64,000 bases of DNA from Stagonosporopsis chrysanthemi (Eukaryota > Ascomycota > Dothideomycetes > Pleosporales > Didymellaceae): NCBI GenBank assembly GCA_022560025.1, contig JAFISE010000119.1:1-64000 (forward strand), given 5' to 3'. A program made the position numbers and the translations under genes. Positions within the stretch are counted from its first letter, which is position 1; the number at the start of each line of letters is the position of its first letter. Positions 23,295-33,161 of the stretch are shown piece after piece. Below the pieces are notes generated by a model. It made no database searches and had not been told where the DNA came from. It worked only from the letters and a program-made list of their open reading frames with translations.

Positions 23295-24585
23295 TTACTT
23301 TTGACCGTCGATGTACAGCTCATACTCGTAGCTAGAGAACAGGAAAGGTGCAACACCCTTCAGGTCATTCTCAAATAGCGGCATGCTTGCATAGTACTAG
23401 TTCTGTTAGTATTACTCGTTAGAAATCACGTTGACAACTGACCTCAAAACTACCGTTGGAGCTCAAGCTACCAGTTTGAACAGTCCACTCCCACACCAAT
23501 GCGCCATCGCCCTTGCGCGGTGTTGCAAAGGTTTCCGTCATGAGTTCGTAGCCGCTGAGTGCAGCATTGAGATACTTCTTGTCCTTCAGGTACCCGAGAC
23601 GCACTCCCTTCAGCAGACCATACACGAACATGGAAGACCCAGAGCTCTCAATGTAGTTGCCAGAGCGACTCTCAAGCCCAGGATCCATGATATTGTACCA
23701 ACCTTTGTACTTCGGGTCCTGCGCAGCGACGATTGCGTCAGCAACTGATTGCAGGTACTTGATGAGTTCCGCACGCCCCGGGTGCTTCTCCGGGAAGTAG
23801 TCCAGGGTGTCGACTAGAGACATAATCCACCATCCTACTGCACGACCCCAGACATGAGGTGCAGCACCAGTCTCTGGATCGGCCCACATGGCCTTCTTAC
23901 TCCAATCAAATCCATGAACAGGAAGACCGTTGGTACGATCGCCTACAATCGTGGATTTTTGTATCAAAGAGTACTGAAGCAATATATCATCCCACGCAGT
24001 GTTATTCTGCGGCTGGAACTCATGCGTCCAGCGAGCGTAAAAGACGTCGAGCATGTAAATGCCGTCAAGCCACATTTGGTCGATGTAGGTAGGATAGCGG
24101 TGATAGAAGCCACCATCCGGGGTACGGAAGGACCTATCGACCTGGTCTTTGAGACTATCGGCCGCAATCTTGTAGATCTCTTCACCGCCTGTGATGTTGT
24201 ACATGTCCAAGAATGTGTGGCCAAAACGGATGTCATCAATAGAGTTGCTGTTGTTGTGAAGCAGAATTTCGCCGTTCCAGGCAGGGTAGAGGATAGTGTC
24301 TGTATGGCGCTTGACATAGTCGCGGTACTTGTCGTCGCCCGTGCGGTCATATGCGAGAAGTATGCCGGAAAGATACGCCGAGACGGTGTAAGCGAACGTT
24401 GGCTCTACGCCATGCTTAATTTGAGAATCGGCCATCCATGTAAGGTACCGTGGCTTGCCATTGAACTTGCCAGGCTTTATTTTCTCGTCGGGTCCGATCT
24501 TGAACCAGCCAGTAGGCAAGGTAATCTTCGCTGATGCCAAGGCAGCGCTGGCCAGCACCACGTTGGTGAGGAGCAGAGACTTCAT
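23295..24585 (-). CDS. secreted glycoside hydrolase family 105 (unsaturated rhamnogalacturonyl hydrolase-like), 414 aa
   Basis: Two exons, 24585-23443 and 23396-23295, with a 46-nt intron near the 3' end. The protein begins with a clear signal peptide (MKSLLLTNVVLASAALASA), so it is secreted. GH105 enzymes remove unsaturated uronic residues from pectin fragments produced by lyases. Family features seen: the (alpha/alpha)6-barrel motifs DDIRFGHTFLDMY, DGGFYHRYPTYIDQMWLDGI (with the candidate catalytic Asp), HVWGRAVGWW, GNYIESSGSSMFVYGL and GSFEYYASMPLFENDLKG, the last formed across the splice junction, which confirms the intron. The role is plant cell-wall pectin breakdown, consistent with a plant-associated fungus. 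The start is the first ATG of the frame. Confidence 0.93.
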
Positions 24586-25024
24586 GACGAGAGGCTGGTT
24601 GGGATCCCAGAACAGTGTGAGGGAAGTAGCAAGCTTCAGGTTCAAGCAATCTACTTTATATACTTACCTGGACCTCCTCTCTTGCGGACGGAGTTCTGCG
24701 ATGGGGCTGCACTTCGGTGGATCTCGCTGTCGCTCTGCATGTTGGCCAAGCGCTTTTTGAGGAAGCCAGTCGATTTTGCAGGTACCTCAATGTCTTGGAA
24801 GTTCAAAAGAGGCAGACTATCGTGATGCTGGTCCACATCAGTCGTCACTTCCCATTGGTCGACTCTGAGCTAGGCTCGGTTATCCTTGCGAAAGTACATA
24901 GGTAAGGTCCGATACTCTTCTTAGCACGGGTGCAGCGTGGAGTACTTTTCCGAATGTTTATCTCCGGACCTACATGGTTCAAACTGGAGGCATCACATCG
25001 TCGGACTATGAGATTTCATGGGCG
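24586..25024. other. promoter region of the GH105 gene
   Basis: Non-coding by my reading. Contains the presumed promoter of the secreted GH105 hydrolase. Frames here are short and without recognisable content. Confidence 0.4.
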
Positions 25025-25429
25025 GACCATGAACTATACCTACCTAGGACTAATCTTAAGCTAGTCTTGCTTATCTACTGATACACTTACAACGTGTTTA
25101 GAACGTCACCGTGTTTGCTTTAATATACTCTAAACAATAATAAAAGATAACTTCAAATCTTCAATAGATTCTAAAGACTCTAACCTCAATACTCTAACTC
25201 TAAAAACTCTAACCTTGATACTACTAAGCTTAATACCTCTAACTTTAATATATTCTAAATATATTATAGATATATCCAATATAAATACCCTTAAGAGTGT
25301 AGATCTACTCTAGCCTAGTGCTAGACGCCAGTCTAGTACTAGACTATAACTATTTGCACGAACCCCTGTTTTTGCATAGTTGCCTGCCTAGGTAAGCCTA
25401 GTCATAGTTCGTACTCTAAATCCATGGTC
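25025..25429. repeat. AT-rich, CTAG-rich element with inverted terminal motifs (possible MITE or RIP-degraded repeat)
   Basis: The block is strongly AT-rich compared with its surroundings and full of CTAG and CTCTAA words. Its ends carry matching inverted motifs. On the left are GAACTAT (25031-25037) and TACCTAGG (25041-25048). On the right, read on the other strand, are the same two motifs (25404-25410 and 25387-25394). GACCATG/CCATGGTC occurs just outside both (25025-25031 and 25422-25429). Spacing between the motifs differs (3 versus 9 nt). No transposase is present. This fits a non-autonomous element or a degraded repeat; target-site duplication could not be established. Confidence 0.45.
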
Positions 25430-26129
25430 TGATGACCTGCGTCCTGTTCAAAATGCTAGGTTGCATTGGACGGAAGAACTTCGGGGGTTGCGGGGTGATT
25501 TGGCGTTTCGGAGCTCGTACAGGGAGCTGCAAATGATCAACGCCCTTATAATTTCTGCGGTGAGGCTGTACTGTTGTTGTCGCTGGAGAATTTTGAAGGG
25601 ATGAGCTAAGTCCGTCTGCGCATATGTGTGAGCGGGTTTCAACAGATCTCAGATGGGAAGCAAGAGCGTCAGCGCGAGCTCGCGTGTGACAGAGAACCAG
25701 ATTCGGCAGAGCATTGTTGAGACATTTCTGTGTCAAAATTCGGAATGACTTCTGTGGATCGCATGTCAGCAAAATATTGACAAGGTGATACAGGTATTAT
25801 CGATGCGTGCGTTCGGGCACGCGTCAGTATTTAGTCATGCACGTTGCAATAGAGACTGCAGATGACTCGGTGAATATTACAAGAGCTGAGGCCGGACAGG
25901 CAAAAGGACACTGCGCTGACCTCTCGTTCGTATGCAACGCGAAAGATGAGATTTGTCTTACCTTGCGGGCCTTGCCTTCCGTTCGAGCCGGTCCAGCCCA
26001 GCCAAGCGCAAGCGCTGCCTCTCGTGATCGAGTGCGTCATTCCCTCCCCGCAACATCGGCCTCCACCTTAACATCATCTTTATCGTCCCACAATCGCGCA
26101 TCACAGCCACAGCCTAAGCCACAATTACG
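25430..26129. other. intergenic, promoter of the phospholipase C gene
   Basis: No gene supported. A minus-strand frame at 25416-25772 lacks an ATG and domains. The right part has a CA/CT-rich leader (about 26040-26129) before the phospholipase C start. Confidence 0.45.
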
Positions 26130-27898
26130 ATGTCTAGTCTGGTATCAGGAATTGCGAAACTCAACCCCTTCTCTGGATCGTCGAAAGTCGACGATGAAGA
26201 CAAGGGTGAGGCAATCGATGCTAACACAGTTGCTGGCGGCGGCCATGCATCGCGAGAATCGCATGTCGCCAAGGACAAGCTGCGCGTCAGCAAGGCGCTG
26301 AGAGAGGTCTTGTATAAGCAGAATGTGTTGTCTAAAGGAGAAGCGGGCATTGATCAGGAGCAACCCACTACCGCATTGAGAGAACTGCTCGACAGAAGCC
26401 ATGTTAAGGTGCCAGCTGAAGTTCTTGATCGCAACCACCCACTCCCGGAATACTTCATCAGCTCAAGCCACAACACGTATCTCATGGCTCACCAGCTATT
26501 TGGATCTTCTGATGCCTCAGCATACGAGATTGCTCTGCACACAGGATCTCGCTGCGTAGAGATTGATGCTTGGGTAAGAGACATTGTAGTAATCGAGGTC
26601 GATAGAGCTTACCCAGGTAGGACAACGACGACAATCCAGACGAACCTAAGGTCACTCACGGCTACACACTGGTTTCCAACATCCCATTCCGTGCAGTTTG
26701 CGAAACTATCCGTGACGTAGTTGATCGAGAAGTCGCAAACGATAAAAACGCTGCGCCCATCTTAATTTCTCTTGAGAACCACTGTGGAGCGCATGGTCAA
26801 TTGAGACTTGCGTGGATTATGCAAGAAGTTTTCGGCCAGCGGCTCCTGAATAAGAGTGTGCGTGAGAAGGGTCACTTGGAACAGGAAGGTCTGGGCAGCC
26901 ACGTCACCCTCGCGGAACTCAGGAACAAGGTCGTTGTCATTGTAGAATATCACCTCCCAGAAGAAGAAGAGAGCAGCAGTGACAGCGACAGCTCTGAAGA
27001 TGAAGAGGCGCGGAAAGCACACCAGCAGTACAACCAGCAAAAACAGCAATGTCCCCAAGGCATCATCATACCAGAGCTTGCTGAGCTCGGTGTATACGCA
27101 CAGTCCGTGAAGCCTGTCAACAACTCCTGGTTCGAGTCAGATCTTGAAAACGCGCCTCACCACCAGCTTATCAATGTTTCAGAGTCGGGCTTGAAGAAGC
27201 ATCTGCCAGCGAACAGTCCCAAAATTGCTCGGCACAACGCGCATCATCTTATGCGCGTCTACCCAAAAGGTGCTCGCATTTCGTCGAAGAATCTTCCACC
27301 TGTGCCATTTTGGGGTATCGGCGCGCAGGTATGTGCCCTGAACTGGCAGACATTCGGCGCAAGCATGCAGATCAATGAGGCCCTCTTCGCCGGCTCGGGC
27401 GGTTATGTTCTGAAACCTGCCGCTTTGCGCGCCGGTGGCAGTGGTAACATTCTCACCGGAAGAAGGAAAAGACTTCATTTGCATGTCGCCGGAGCTACCG
27501 ACGTTCCTCTGCCATCCGACCGCGAGCATGGCGATATTAAACCGTACGTTACGTGCACACTCGTGCACCCCAACGATCTGAATAACATGCTACCGAAGCG
27601 CAAGACTGCTGGCTACAAGCCCTCCAAAATGGCAACCTTCATGCACAAAGAGACCACACCCGCGACTGATCCTGTCTGGAACGAGGTGCTCGACTGGGAG
27701 TACGAAGACAGCGAGATGGTGTTCCTGCGTCTGCTTATAAAGAGCGACGATAGCTTTTCACGTAACCCTATCTTTGCAGTGGCGGCTGTACGGCTAATGT
27801 ACATCGTACCTGGGTGGAGCTTCGTTCGCATGCTGGATCTAGGAGGCCATGAGACGACCTGCACGTTGCTTGTCAAATTCCACTTCGAGGATGTTTAG
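26130..27898 (+). CDS. phosphoinositide-specific phospholipase C (delta-like, no PH domain), 573 aa
   Basis: Two exons, 26130-26573 and 26621-27898, with a 47-nt intron. The enzyme cleaves PtdIns(4,5)P2 to diacylglycerol and IP3. Domains in order: a linker of about 100 residues, the X box (LPEYFISSSHNTYL with catalytic His, CVEIDAWD, and VTHGYTL with the second catalytic His just after the junction), an acidic insert (SSSDSDSSEDEE), the Y box (ELGVYAQSV, then SRxLRVYP-type segment HLMRVYPKG and WQTFGASMQINEALF), and a C2 domain with KPYVTCTL and DPVWNE. No PH or EF-hand domain is seen, so it is one of the short fungal PLCs. Membrane targeting and calcium response probably rest on C2. The acceptor GGTAG at 26616-26620 was preferred over an upstream CCCAG because it restores DAW-DNDDNPDEPKVTHGY. 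Confidence 0.95.
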
Positions 27899-28368
27899 AG
27901 GACCTCGAATGAGATCAGGTACGAATATCCTAGGCAGCGTAGGAACAGGCGTTCGGGACTTGGCAGAATGGGCGAAAGACTGCGTGATGGAATAATCAAA
28001 ATGGGGCTTCGGTGCATCTCATCCGACAGTCTGTAGCAAGCGGAAGAAAGGCGGACATTGACGCCCGAGCTGTTATTCCGAGCACGGTTGTACTCAGTTC
28101 TCGTATGTTGGCTTCTTTTAACGAAGTGTGGCGAGGTATTGATAAGCCTAGCAAGCGAAGGTGGAACTCCGTCAGCTTAACAAACGCTCATTGCATAATG
28201 CCAGGGGGAATTACAATTGCACTTTCAAGCATTTGAACAGAACGCGTGGAATACATAAACTTGAAGCTCACTCGCCGATAAACTTTGGTTCCATAAAACA
28301 AAAGCCTTACAATCATATCTTATCCAGGAACCACCCGTTCGTGGTGTCGCACCACCTTACCATATCCA
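27899..28368. other. intergenic, no gene seen
   Basis: 3' UTR of phospholipase C and the region upstream of the broken oxidoreductase gene. Continuous open sequence in the oxidoreductase frame begins at 28297 but has no ATG. Confidence 0.45.
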
Positions 28369-29514
28369 TTGTCGATTGTCTCTTCCGTCGACACCCTGCT
28401 GGAAACTTTAGGGCCTCATGACGTCGTTCTGCGTATTCATGCCGTTTCTCTTAACTACCGTGACATAGCCATGCTGCGCAAAGAGGCCTATCCTATCCCA
28501 GTCGATGCCTGCGGTATCTGCGCATCTGACGCTGCTGTAGAAGTAGTGGCGTTGGGTCTTGACGCCAGTAAAATCAAGATCTGTGATCGTGTGTCACCAA
28601 TCGTTAACTTGGAAGCTCTTACAGGCGAAGAGAAGGACAGTAGCTCGACTGTGATAGGTGGCAATGCTCCAGGTGTGCTCACCGAGTATGCAATTTTGGA
28701 GGAGAAATACTTGGTAAAGCTATCAGGCCATCTGTCGTGGGAGGAGGTAGGCAACTCTTCTGCACAGTACCCGAAGAAACGCCAATTCGAGATGGAGGCT
28801 TCCACAATTGCAGCGGCAGGTGTTTCAACCTGGGTGGCGCTCAACCGTCTCCAAGGATCAACTGAGGGAGCTACTGCGCTACTGCAGGGTGATTGACCTC
28901 AATTGTAGCATTGCTCCGAGTGCTAATGTAAGATAGGGACTGGAGGACTCAGCATGTTTGCACTGAAGATCTGCCTCGCTGCAGGAATTCGCCCAACCAT
29001 TACTTCTTCCTCTGATGACAAACTCAAGAAATTGAGGGGAGCTGACTCCAGGATTGGGCTTATCAACTATAAGACCCAGCCCGATTTTGTAGCGGAGGTC
29101 CTCCGACTCACCAAGGGCAAGGGCGTCGACTATGTCCTCAACAACATCGGGGTGGGGTCCATACCCAATGATCTTCAGGTGCTGCGGAAGAGAGGCGGTA
29201 GGATTGCCCTCATCGGCTTCTTGGACGGATTTGAGTTGAATTGGCCGCCAAGTTTGCTCATATGTCTGATGACCAAAGAATCTTACATCGCGTACGTCAA
29301 CCTGAGATCTGGAATGATGAAAATGCTGACGGCAATCAAGCAGAATCATGGGTGGTTCTAGGGCCGACTTTGAGGTTTTGAACGCCTTCGTTACGGAGAA
29401 GGAATTCATTTGGATTCGCTCATTGATAAGACGTTTTCTTTTGACGATGCGAAAGCTGCCTTCGACTACCTATCCTCTGGCAAGCATGTTGGCAAAGTGG
29501 TCATCAAGCTGTAG
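28369..29514 (+). pseudogene. alcohol dehydrogenase / quinone oxidoreductase-like (MDR) gene, apparently broken
   Basis: Pieces line up as a medium-chain reductase: VLRIHAVSLNYRDIA, the substrate-domain region to HLSWEE (28746), a likely 51-nt in-frame intron (28747-28797), ASTIAAAGVSTWVALNRLQ, a 48-nt intron (28889-28936), the Rossmann GTGGLSMFALK, KGKGVDYVLNNIG and GGRIALIGF. Two faults are visible. There is no ATG in frame upstream (open back to a stop at 28294). Near 29350-29400 the frame is lost: the conserved ending DKTFSFDDAKAAFDYL and HVGKVVIKL lies in another frame (29401-29514), and I found no GT/AG pair that restores it. Usual glycines and the catalytic-site pattern around VDACGICASDAAVEVV also look altered. 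A missed 5' exon plus sequencing error is the alternative. Confidence 0.6.
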
Positions 29515-30080
29515 GTATATTGTACGAACGTTGGCACAACGAGGCTGCTGCGGTGTGAATCTTTACAAGAGCGTGACCCTCAGTCTCGCGCTTCTTTACG
29601 GTATGAATTAACTCCCAGTATTCGATAGCAGAGGAAATGCATCGGAGTGTAGAATGATCACCTTGAGGGAGGAATTGGAAGAGCCTGTAAGATTATGTAA
29701 GCATGCACGGACCCGAATCTAGACTTTTCTCGTTTCTCGTCACGTTGTGGAAAGAAACATCTCAAACGTGTCGCCTCTTTCTTCCTGAGTGCCTATTGAT
29801 TGATGCCCTGATTCATGAGGCCGCCTCGAATCATCTACGGATCAAGAGTGTGGCGGAGCCTTATCAGAACGCCACTACCAATACCAGCCTCCTGCGCTGT
29901 TACCATCAAGCCTAGGTTGGCGATGGACCTATCAACAGAACAGACAGAGCGCGTTCGTATGTCACTGCGGGCTAGTTGTGCGAGTTTGGTTGACCATTTG
30001 TATAGAGAGGCTCTGTACATCATGATACACATGCAACGCCACCAAATTTCATACAAAAGGAGCATTGGCGGTACCAGAGC
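29515..30080. other. intergenic, promoter of the ALKBH1-like gene
   Basis: No supported gene. ORFs on the minus strand (29835-30215) are shadows of the downstream gene and its leader. Confidence 0.45.
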
Positions 30081-31076
30081 ATGAGAAGGGCAGAGCTCGA
30101 AAGCGATCGCGATGTCTTCGACCTGAGTAAACGCCACGAATTCACTCCAGAGCATAAGGACATCTGGCGACCTGCTGGTTTCATCCCAGCCGTACGAATA
30201 GAGTCTGCATGCCAAGCTTATGCAGGCGGGCGACCGCTATCTGATACTGTTGAGGATGCACCTATTTACGAGCATCGAGATTTCCCAGGTCTTCAGGTCG
30301 TATCGCGCCTATTGCCTCCAGAGACTCAAGTCCTGTTCACATCTTGCCTCATGCATCGCGATCTGGCAGATCCAGGCCATAAGATTAACTTGCAAACCGA
30401 CTATGAGATTCGCTATCCGCCAAAGCCGACCTCTGAACCGAGGCGATTTGACAACAGCTTCTTTCTGCGGGACAGATCGGCAGCAGAAGATGTCCTAGTG
30501 CCCAAAAGCTCGGATAAGCAAAAGCCTCTCAATAACGAGCAATTTCTATATACCAAACTGCGATGGCTCACACTTGGAGAGCAATATGACTGGCCAACAA
30601 GGAGCTACTCGAAGCATGCTACACCATTCCCAGTTGACCTCTCAAAGCTTGTTACGGGGTTGTTCCCGCACATACAACCAGAGTCAGGCGTGGTCCTGAT
30701 GTACGGCGCCAAAGATTTCATGCCTGTCCATCGCGACGTGAGTGAGCAGTGCGAACGCGCACTTGCCAGCTTCAGTGTGGGCTGCGACGGAATTTTCATC
30801 ATGGCTAGAGGGGAGGACGATGGTCAAGGAGAGCAGGCGCCACGGACCGTTGCTATTAGGGTCCGAAGCGGCGATTGCGTTCATCTTACGGGCAATGCTA
30901 GATGGGCTTGGCACGCTATGGCGCGAACGATCCCTTCGACCTGCCCTTCGTATCTGGCCAATTGGCCCGTCGGCACTCCTGGTGCGACATTGGCGGAGGA
31001 AAAGGCCTATAAGAAGTGGAGAGGATACATGGGCACTAAACGCATTAACGTGAGCTGTCGCCAGGTTTGGGACTGA
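30081..31076 (+). CDS. AlkB-like Fe(II)/2-oxoglutarate dioxygenase (ALKBH1 type), 331 aa
   Basis: A single exon with a real ATG at 30081. The C-terminal two thirds match the ALKBH1 branch of the AlkB family: RWLTLGEQYDWPTRSYS, FPHIQPESGVVLMY, the iron-binding HxD in PVHRDVSEQ, the distal His in RWAWHAMAR and the 2-oxoglutarate-binding Arg in KRINVSCRQ. All three iron ligands and the Arg are present, so it is probably active. The family removes methyl groups from nucleic acids (1-methyladenosine in tRNA, and N6-methyladenine in DNA is debated). Which substrate applies here cannot be read from sequence. The N-terminal about 90 residues (WRPAGFIP, IYEHRDFPGLQV) are the usual extension of the fungal members. 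No clear targeting peptide. Confidence 0.92.
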   Translation: MRRAELESDRDVFDLSKRHEFTPEHKDIWRPAGFIPAVRIESACQAYAGGRPLSDTVEDAPIYEHRDFPGLQVVSRLLPPETQVLFTSCLMHRDLADPGHKINLQTDYEIRYPPKPTSEPRRFDNSFFLRDRSAAEDVLVPKSSDKQKPLNNEQFLYTKLRWLTLGEQYDWPTRSYSKHATPFPVDLSKLVTGLFPHIQPESGVVLMYGAKDFMPVHRDVSEQCERALASFSVGCDGIFIMARGEDDGQGEQAPRTVAIRVRSGDCVHLTGNARWAWHAMARTIPSTCPSYLANWPVGTPGATLAEEKAYKKWRGYMGTKRINVSCRQVWD

Positions 31077-33161
31077 GAGCATTGAAGCCGGCAAAGTAGC
31101 CCAATAGCATGATGTTTCCGCTCAAGGCTTTCTCTGCGAGCTTACAAACTGCAGACGAGTATCACATTGCGACCCTCAATCCGCGATGTCCGGGATTGAC
31201 TGGCTTCGGCCGAGGTCAAAAAGTGCTGATTAGTTAGCCCTCATACGTTCGGAGTCGATGTCGATCCTGGACACCTCCATTTTGTATCTGAATGACGCGG
31301 ACACGGCTGGCGTTTACTTAGACAGCAGTCCTGTGGTGCTTCCGAATGGGCTGTTCGCTTCAAACGCACCCCTTCGTTTCGGCATGTTTGACCGTACCTA
31401 CTGCACTTTCACAAATCGTGTGTGACAGTCACTGTGAGCCATTAATTGTACGCCCTCGGCTTACATATTGTAATTGTCTCGATCGTGAGACCACTATTCT
31501 CGAGCAAACGAGAAATCGTGTTTGAGCATGCCTCAAGTGGAAGTCATGAATACTCGTAATCCATCCATCATGGTGTTCATGTAGTCGCAGTCTTGTGCTA
31601 TATCATATAAAACCAGCATTGGTCACACAAGATTTGAGATGGTTTCCGCAGATCCCTTGACCGGCGAAAGGCCAGGGAAAACGCAAGCAGTAGCGTTGCA
31701 AGTGGGATGCGCTAGCACGAATTAGTCTGACGGGAGTCTTGCAAGGATCAAGTGAACGTAGAATTGATTCCCCGGTTCACCTCAGGGATGCTAGGCGGGT
31801 TTGCTGTGACAGACGAACGCCATGCAGTCTTCAATCCACCGCTCACGAGACTTGACTTGCAAGTCTGTGAAACTGTCACACCGCACCGCATCACTAAACC
31901 GAGTTGCGTTCTTCTTCCTGCGGCACCTGCCGGCTCCTATAAGGAGCCGGCCGTTGGTGCGACTAACTGAGCTGCTTGCACCAAAGCCATGCTCGTCAAC
32001 GAGGCTGACATGTGCCTCTTCACTAGTTGCGGGATGTGCACACGGATGTCCGGAACACTACTGAGCTAGAAGTTGTCTGGGTCGGAGTTATTGTTCCGAA
32101 AGCAAAATCAAGGACCATTAAAGCAGCAGGTCGTCGTCATACGTCGAGCAGTTGAGTTGGCCATCGTAATCAGCTGAATAGAGTTGCTGCGGTCAGCATC
32201 AACATTGCGCTGCAGGTACAATCGGCAATATAGCGTTTCAATCATCTGCCATGAACGATTCTGCAAGCTAAAGTTCTCCCAGCCTTCAACGTTTCATCTT
32301 CCTCTCATGACATTGGAGAATTTCATTTAGAGTTCGCGCTACCGTGTGCAATCGGTTCCGGTCGCAAACTCCAGCCGTAGCGCCCGCGGATACCACAAAA
32401 CGTGGAGTTCAGCTTGCGTGCATTAGTGCCACCAAGGCCAGATCCGTTCCATGTCCATACTTGACTATCAGCACTTTAACTTCATAGCATGAGCAAAGTC
32501 CTACTAAAGTTTGGACAAGGTTTGACCACGGCTTCACGTTTCGCGCAGTGCACAGCAAAGCTCGTGTCTCCCGTTCAATCCACCACTCCCCGAGAAGACC
32601 GCAGGCAAAAATGCTCCGGACGGGCATCTATTAGTATCTTGGTACACTACGGTCTGCGAGCTGAATTCCCCCAGCAACTTGTGAGATCGGAGGTAGTTCC
32701 GGATCTCTTTTGGCGCAACCCATCCATGGCGCAACAACATGTTAATAATCACACATCAGGTCTCCGAGTCAGACGTTAAGCCTCTCAGCGAACCATCGAG
32801 TCCTGCAAGCCACATCGAACTTCGAACAGTAGTTCAGTGCCGTTGCCACGCTGATTGTACGATTGCCGACAACTGGAAGCGCACCGGCGCCCGCCCACTC
32901 AGTCTGATTAGTCGTCGATTCTTGAGGTTGCACATTATGCTTGGTACAGCCAGTCGGATTGACCACATAACTTGTCCCCTCAGCAGACCGTACCGGAAAT
33001 ATGTTCATTTTTGGCATTCTCCATGCGTTCATGTGATGATGGTCTCGGTATATTGTGCACTACTAGCAATCCCTCCCGTACCGTCAGTTCGCATATAAGT
33101 AAGGGGATGACAACCCAGGTTCTTATCATCTGAACTATAGCTCACAGTCGTATGCTGCAGC
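31077..33161. other. 2.1-kb gene-poor stretch with a perfect hairpin
   Basis: No supported gene on either strand. The only structure I can point to is the 10-bp-stem hairpin at 31929-31951. The right end is the promoter of the CFEM receptor gene. Confidence 0.45.
31929..31951. repeat. perfect inverted repeat, 10-bp stem with 3-nt loop
   Basis: GCCGGCTCCT is followed after ATA by its exact reverse complement AGGAGCCGGC. It is isolated in non-coding sequence. It could form a stable RNA or DNA hairpin, or be the scar of an insertion. No T-tract follows that would suggest a terminator, and eukaryotic genes do not use such terminators. Confidence 0.7.
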
